From: Spirochaetaceae bacterium
Lineage (GTDB): Bacteria > Spirochaetota > Spirochaetia > SZUA-6 > Fen-1364
Direction: 5' to 3'
Length of the DNA: 6,977 bases
Assembly: GCA_003170115.1 (NCBI GenBank)
Contig: PMZS01000048.1
Coordinates: forward strand, 773-7,749
The position numbers and the translations under genes are program-made. How positions within the stretch are numbered: the stretch's first letter is position 1; the number at the start of each line of letters is the position of its first letter. Of the stretch, positions 5,459 to 6,977 are shown piece by piece. The notes below the pieces were generated by a model. It worked only from the letters and a program-made list of their open reading frames with translations, was not told where the DNA came from and searched no databases.

Positions 5459-6909
5459 ATGCCATCGCGTCGGAGAAATCAATTTCCGATCTCAGCGCCT
5501 ACGTCAGGTCCCGGATGGGGTTGAACTTTCCAAGAGAGAGATGGGGGGAGCTGGAGAAAAAGATCGTCCTGGCCGTCGACTCTTTCGGGTTTCCTGACAC
5601 CCCTTCCTGCATTCAATGGATACTCTCCTCCCGGACGGACAAGCGCCAATTGGAAATCCTCGCGAGTTGTCTCACCGTGGGGGAAACCTTTTTCTTTCGG
5701 GAAAACAAAAGTCTCCTGGCCCTGACCGAGCGAGTGTTTCCTGAAATCATCCGCGCTCATGCGCACGGCGACAGGCGGGTGAGGATCTGGAGCGCCGGGT
5801 GCAGCACCGGCGAAGAGCCGTATTCCGTGGCCATGATGGTGTCCGAATATCCCGGGCTCCAGGGCTGGGAGGTGAGCATTCTCGGCACGGATATCAACCA
5901 GACCTTTCTCAGGAAAGCGGAGGCCGGATCTTATACGGAATGGTCTTTTCGTGGCGTGGCGCCCGGCATCAGGGAGAAGTTCTTTCAGAAAGGGAAGGGA
6001 TCCACTTTCGAAATCCTGCCGGCAATCAAGGCAATGGTGACCTTCGCTCACCTCAATCTCATTGACGACGTCTACCCCGCGCTTTTGAACAACACGAACG
6101 CCGTGGACCTGATCCTGTGCAGGAACGTGCTCATGTATTTCACACCGGACTACGTCCAGAAAGTCATCGACAAGCTTCAACAGTCGCTTCTCCCGGCGGG
6201 ATGGCTCCTGGTGAGTCCCGTCGAGGCTCCTCTGGTCCATCGCTCGATTTTCACACCCTTGGCTCGCACAGGCGCGCTTCTACAGAAGAAAGCAACCGAA
6301 ACACCAGAGCATAAGGCCATTGTATACGACCGGATTCCGAGACCTGAGCCACGACGCCCCGCCCCAGTCGCGGAACGGCTCAGACCCGCGGCGACATATC
6401 CCCGAGCAATGGAGCTCTATGCCAACGCGGAGTATACCGGTGCAATCGAAATCCTCAATGTCCTTGCATCGCGTCCCGCGGCGGAAGCCCCCGTATTTCA
6501 GCTCCTCTCGCGCGCTTACGCCAACAAAGGAAGGCTCTCGGAAGCCGACGCCTGGTGCCTGCGCGCGATTGCCGCTGACACAATGAATGCCGCCAGCCGA
6601 TACCTGCTGGCGCTCATCAGAATTGAGCAACTGAGGCCGGACGATGCGATGTCGGCCTTGAGAAAGGCGATCTACCTCGAGCCGGACTTCGTGGTGGCGC
6701 ATTTCACCCTGGCAAATCTGTACCGCCGGAGGAGAAAGCACGGCGAATCGGAGCGGCACCTCAGGAACGCGCTCCGGGCACTGCAGGGTTTCCGACCAGA
6801 GGAGGAGCTGCCGGAATCGGAAGGCATGACAGCGGGGAACCTGATCGAAATGATTGAAGCAACACGTGCAAATGGGGGGAGCAATGGGCAGCGGCGTATC
6901 GATCGATGA
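5455..6909 (+). CDS. CheR-type chemoreceptor glutamate methyltransferase with C-terminal TPR-like region (WspC-like)
   Basis: An S-adenosylmethionine-dependent methyltransferase that methylates receptor glutamates during adaptation; 484 residues against roughly 270-290 for a plain CheR. Residues 1-75 form the N-terminal helical CheR domain, ending in TVGETFFFRE (74-83), the family's T.xET.FFR motif. The SAM-binding domain (about 84-278) has RIWSAGCSTGEEPYS (110-124), LGTDIN (143-148) and the CRNVLMYF motif (222-229). A Pro/Arg-rich linker (about 280-313) leads to helical repeats (about 315-440) with TPR-like spacing: LYANAEYTGAIEIL, LSRAYANKGRLSEADAWCLRAI, and AMSALRKAIYLEPDFVVAHFTLANLYRR. 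The tail, ELPESEGMTAGNLIEMI, is one I associate with TPR-type CheR. The start is set by GGAGA at 5446-5450 and the ATGA overlap with cheW. The TPR region may dock this enzyme to a receptor lacking a tethering pentapeptide, as proposed for WspC and FrzF-like enzymes. Confidence 0.94.
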   Translation: MNAIASEKSISDLSAYVRSRMGLNFPRERWGELEKKIVLAVDSFGFPDTPSCIQWILSSRTDKRQLEILASCLTVGETFFFRENKSLLALTERVFPEIIRAHAHGDRRVRIWSAGCSTGEEPYSVAMMVSEYPGLQGWEVSILGTDINQTFLRKAEAGSYTEWSFRGVAPGIREKFFQKGKGSTFEILPAIKAMVTFAHLNLIDDVYPALLNNTNAVDLILCRNVLMYFTPDYVQKVIDKLQQSLLPAGWLLVSPVEAPLVHRSIFTPLARTGALLQKKATETPEHKAIVYDRIPRPEPRRPAPVAERLRPAATYPRAMELYANAEYTGAIEILNVLASRPAAEAPVFQLLSRAYANKGRLSEADAWCLRAIAADTMNAASRYLLALIRIEQLRPDDAMSALRKAIYLEPDFVVAHFTLANLYRRRRKHGESERHLRNALRALQGFRPEEELPESEGMTAGNLIEMIEATRANGGSNGQRRIDR

Positions 6910-6977
6910 CCAGGAGCGGAAAATCCTCAAGGAGAGGGCCAGAACACTCGCGGTTGTTCCGCCAACGGCGCTGGGGG
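6884..6977 (+). CDS. Start of a probable second CheW-family protein (WspD-like), 3'-truncated
   Basis: An open frame runs to the right edge and encodes 31 residues from ATG at 6884: MGSGVSIDDQERKILKERAR, then TLAVVPPTALG. It overlaps the CheR end by 26 nt in another frame. In-frame alternatives are ATG at 6872 and GTG at 6866; an upstream in-frame TGA at 6851 rules out anything longer. A G-rich stretch with GGAG (6878-6881) sits only 2 nt before the ATG at 6884, so the start remains open. The helix-forming ILKERARTLA segment resembles the N-terminal extension common in the second CheW of MCP-CheW-CheR(TPR)-CheW clusters, and the position is that of wspD. The CheW domain itself lies outside the window, so the call rests on context plus this short motif. 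Confidence 0.6.
   Translation, partial: MGSGVSIDDQERKILKERARTLAVVPPTALG

Noticed and set aside
5479..6240. 253-codon antisense open frame inside cheR
   Set aside because: It is fully covered by the CheR methyltransferase domain, whose catalytic motifs are intact. The antisense product has no recognisable features or ribosome binding site that I can see.

Overview
The window is a single, gap-poor, all-forward-strand sensory gene cluster from a GC-rich (roughly 55-60% by eye) Gram-negative bacterium. Exported binding proteins, a two-membrane-segment chemoreceptor, a hybrid histidine kinase and a TPR-bearing CheR are the mix I associate with Deltaproteobacteria/Desulfobacterota. That placement is an inference from gene content and style; no rRNA or other phylogenetic marker is present.

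Layout, left to right: (1) the C-terminal end of a hybrid sensor histidine kinase, cut by the left edge, with its last ATP-binding boxes and a complete receiver domain (1-617). (2) Two tandem, full-length, paralogous periplasmic substrate-binding proteins of the branched-chain amino acid (type I, Peripla_BP_6-like) family (614-1714 and 1730-2833), about 59% identical over 338 mature residues without a gap. (3) A 713-residue methyl-accepting chemotaxis protein with a periplasmic dCache-like sensor, two HAMP-like units and a complete signalling hairpin (2852-4993). (4) A CheW adaptor (4997-5458). (5) A CheR methyltransferase with a C-terminal TPR-like region (5455-6909). (6) The first 31 codons of another gene, probably a second CheW, cut by the right edge (starting about 6884).

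Intergenic gaps are 15, 18 and 3 nt, and the remaining junctions overlap (4 nt, 4 nt and about 26 nt). No promoter, terminator, RNA gene, repeat array or mobile element is visible, so all seven genes are probably one transcript whose promoter and end lie outside the window.

The order MCP - CheW - CheR(TPR) - CheW matches wspA-wspB-wspC-wspD of the Wsp (alternative cellular function class) chemosensory systems. This predicts a CheA-receiver hybrid, a CheB and a response regulator just downstream. The most unusual point is what precedes it: a hybrid kinase and a duplicated pair of transporter-type binding proteins with no permease or ATPase gene in the window. A reasonable but unproven reading is that the two binding proteins act as ligand-presenting co-receptors for the MCP, the hybrid kinase, or both.
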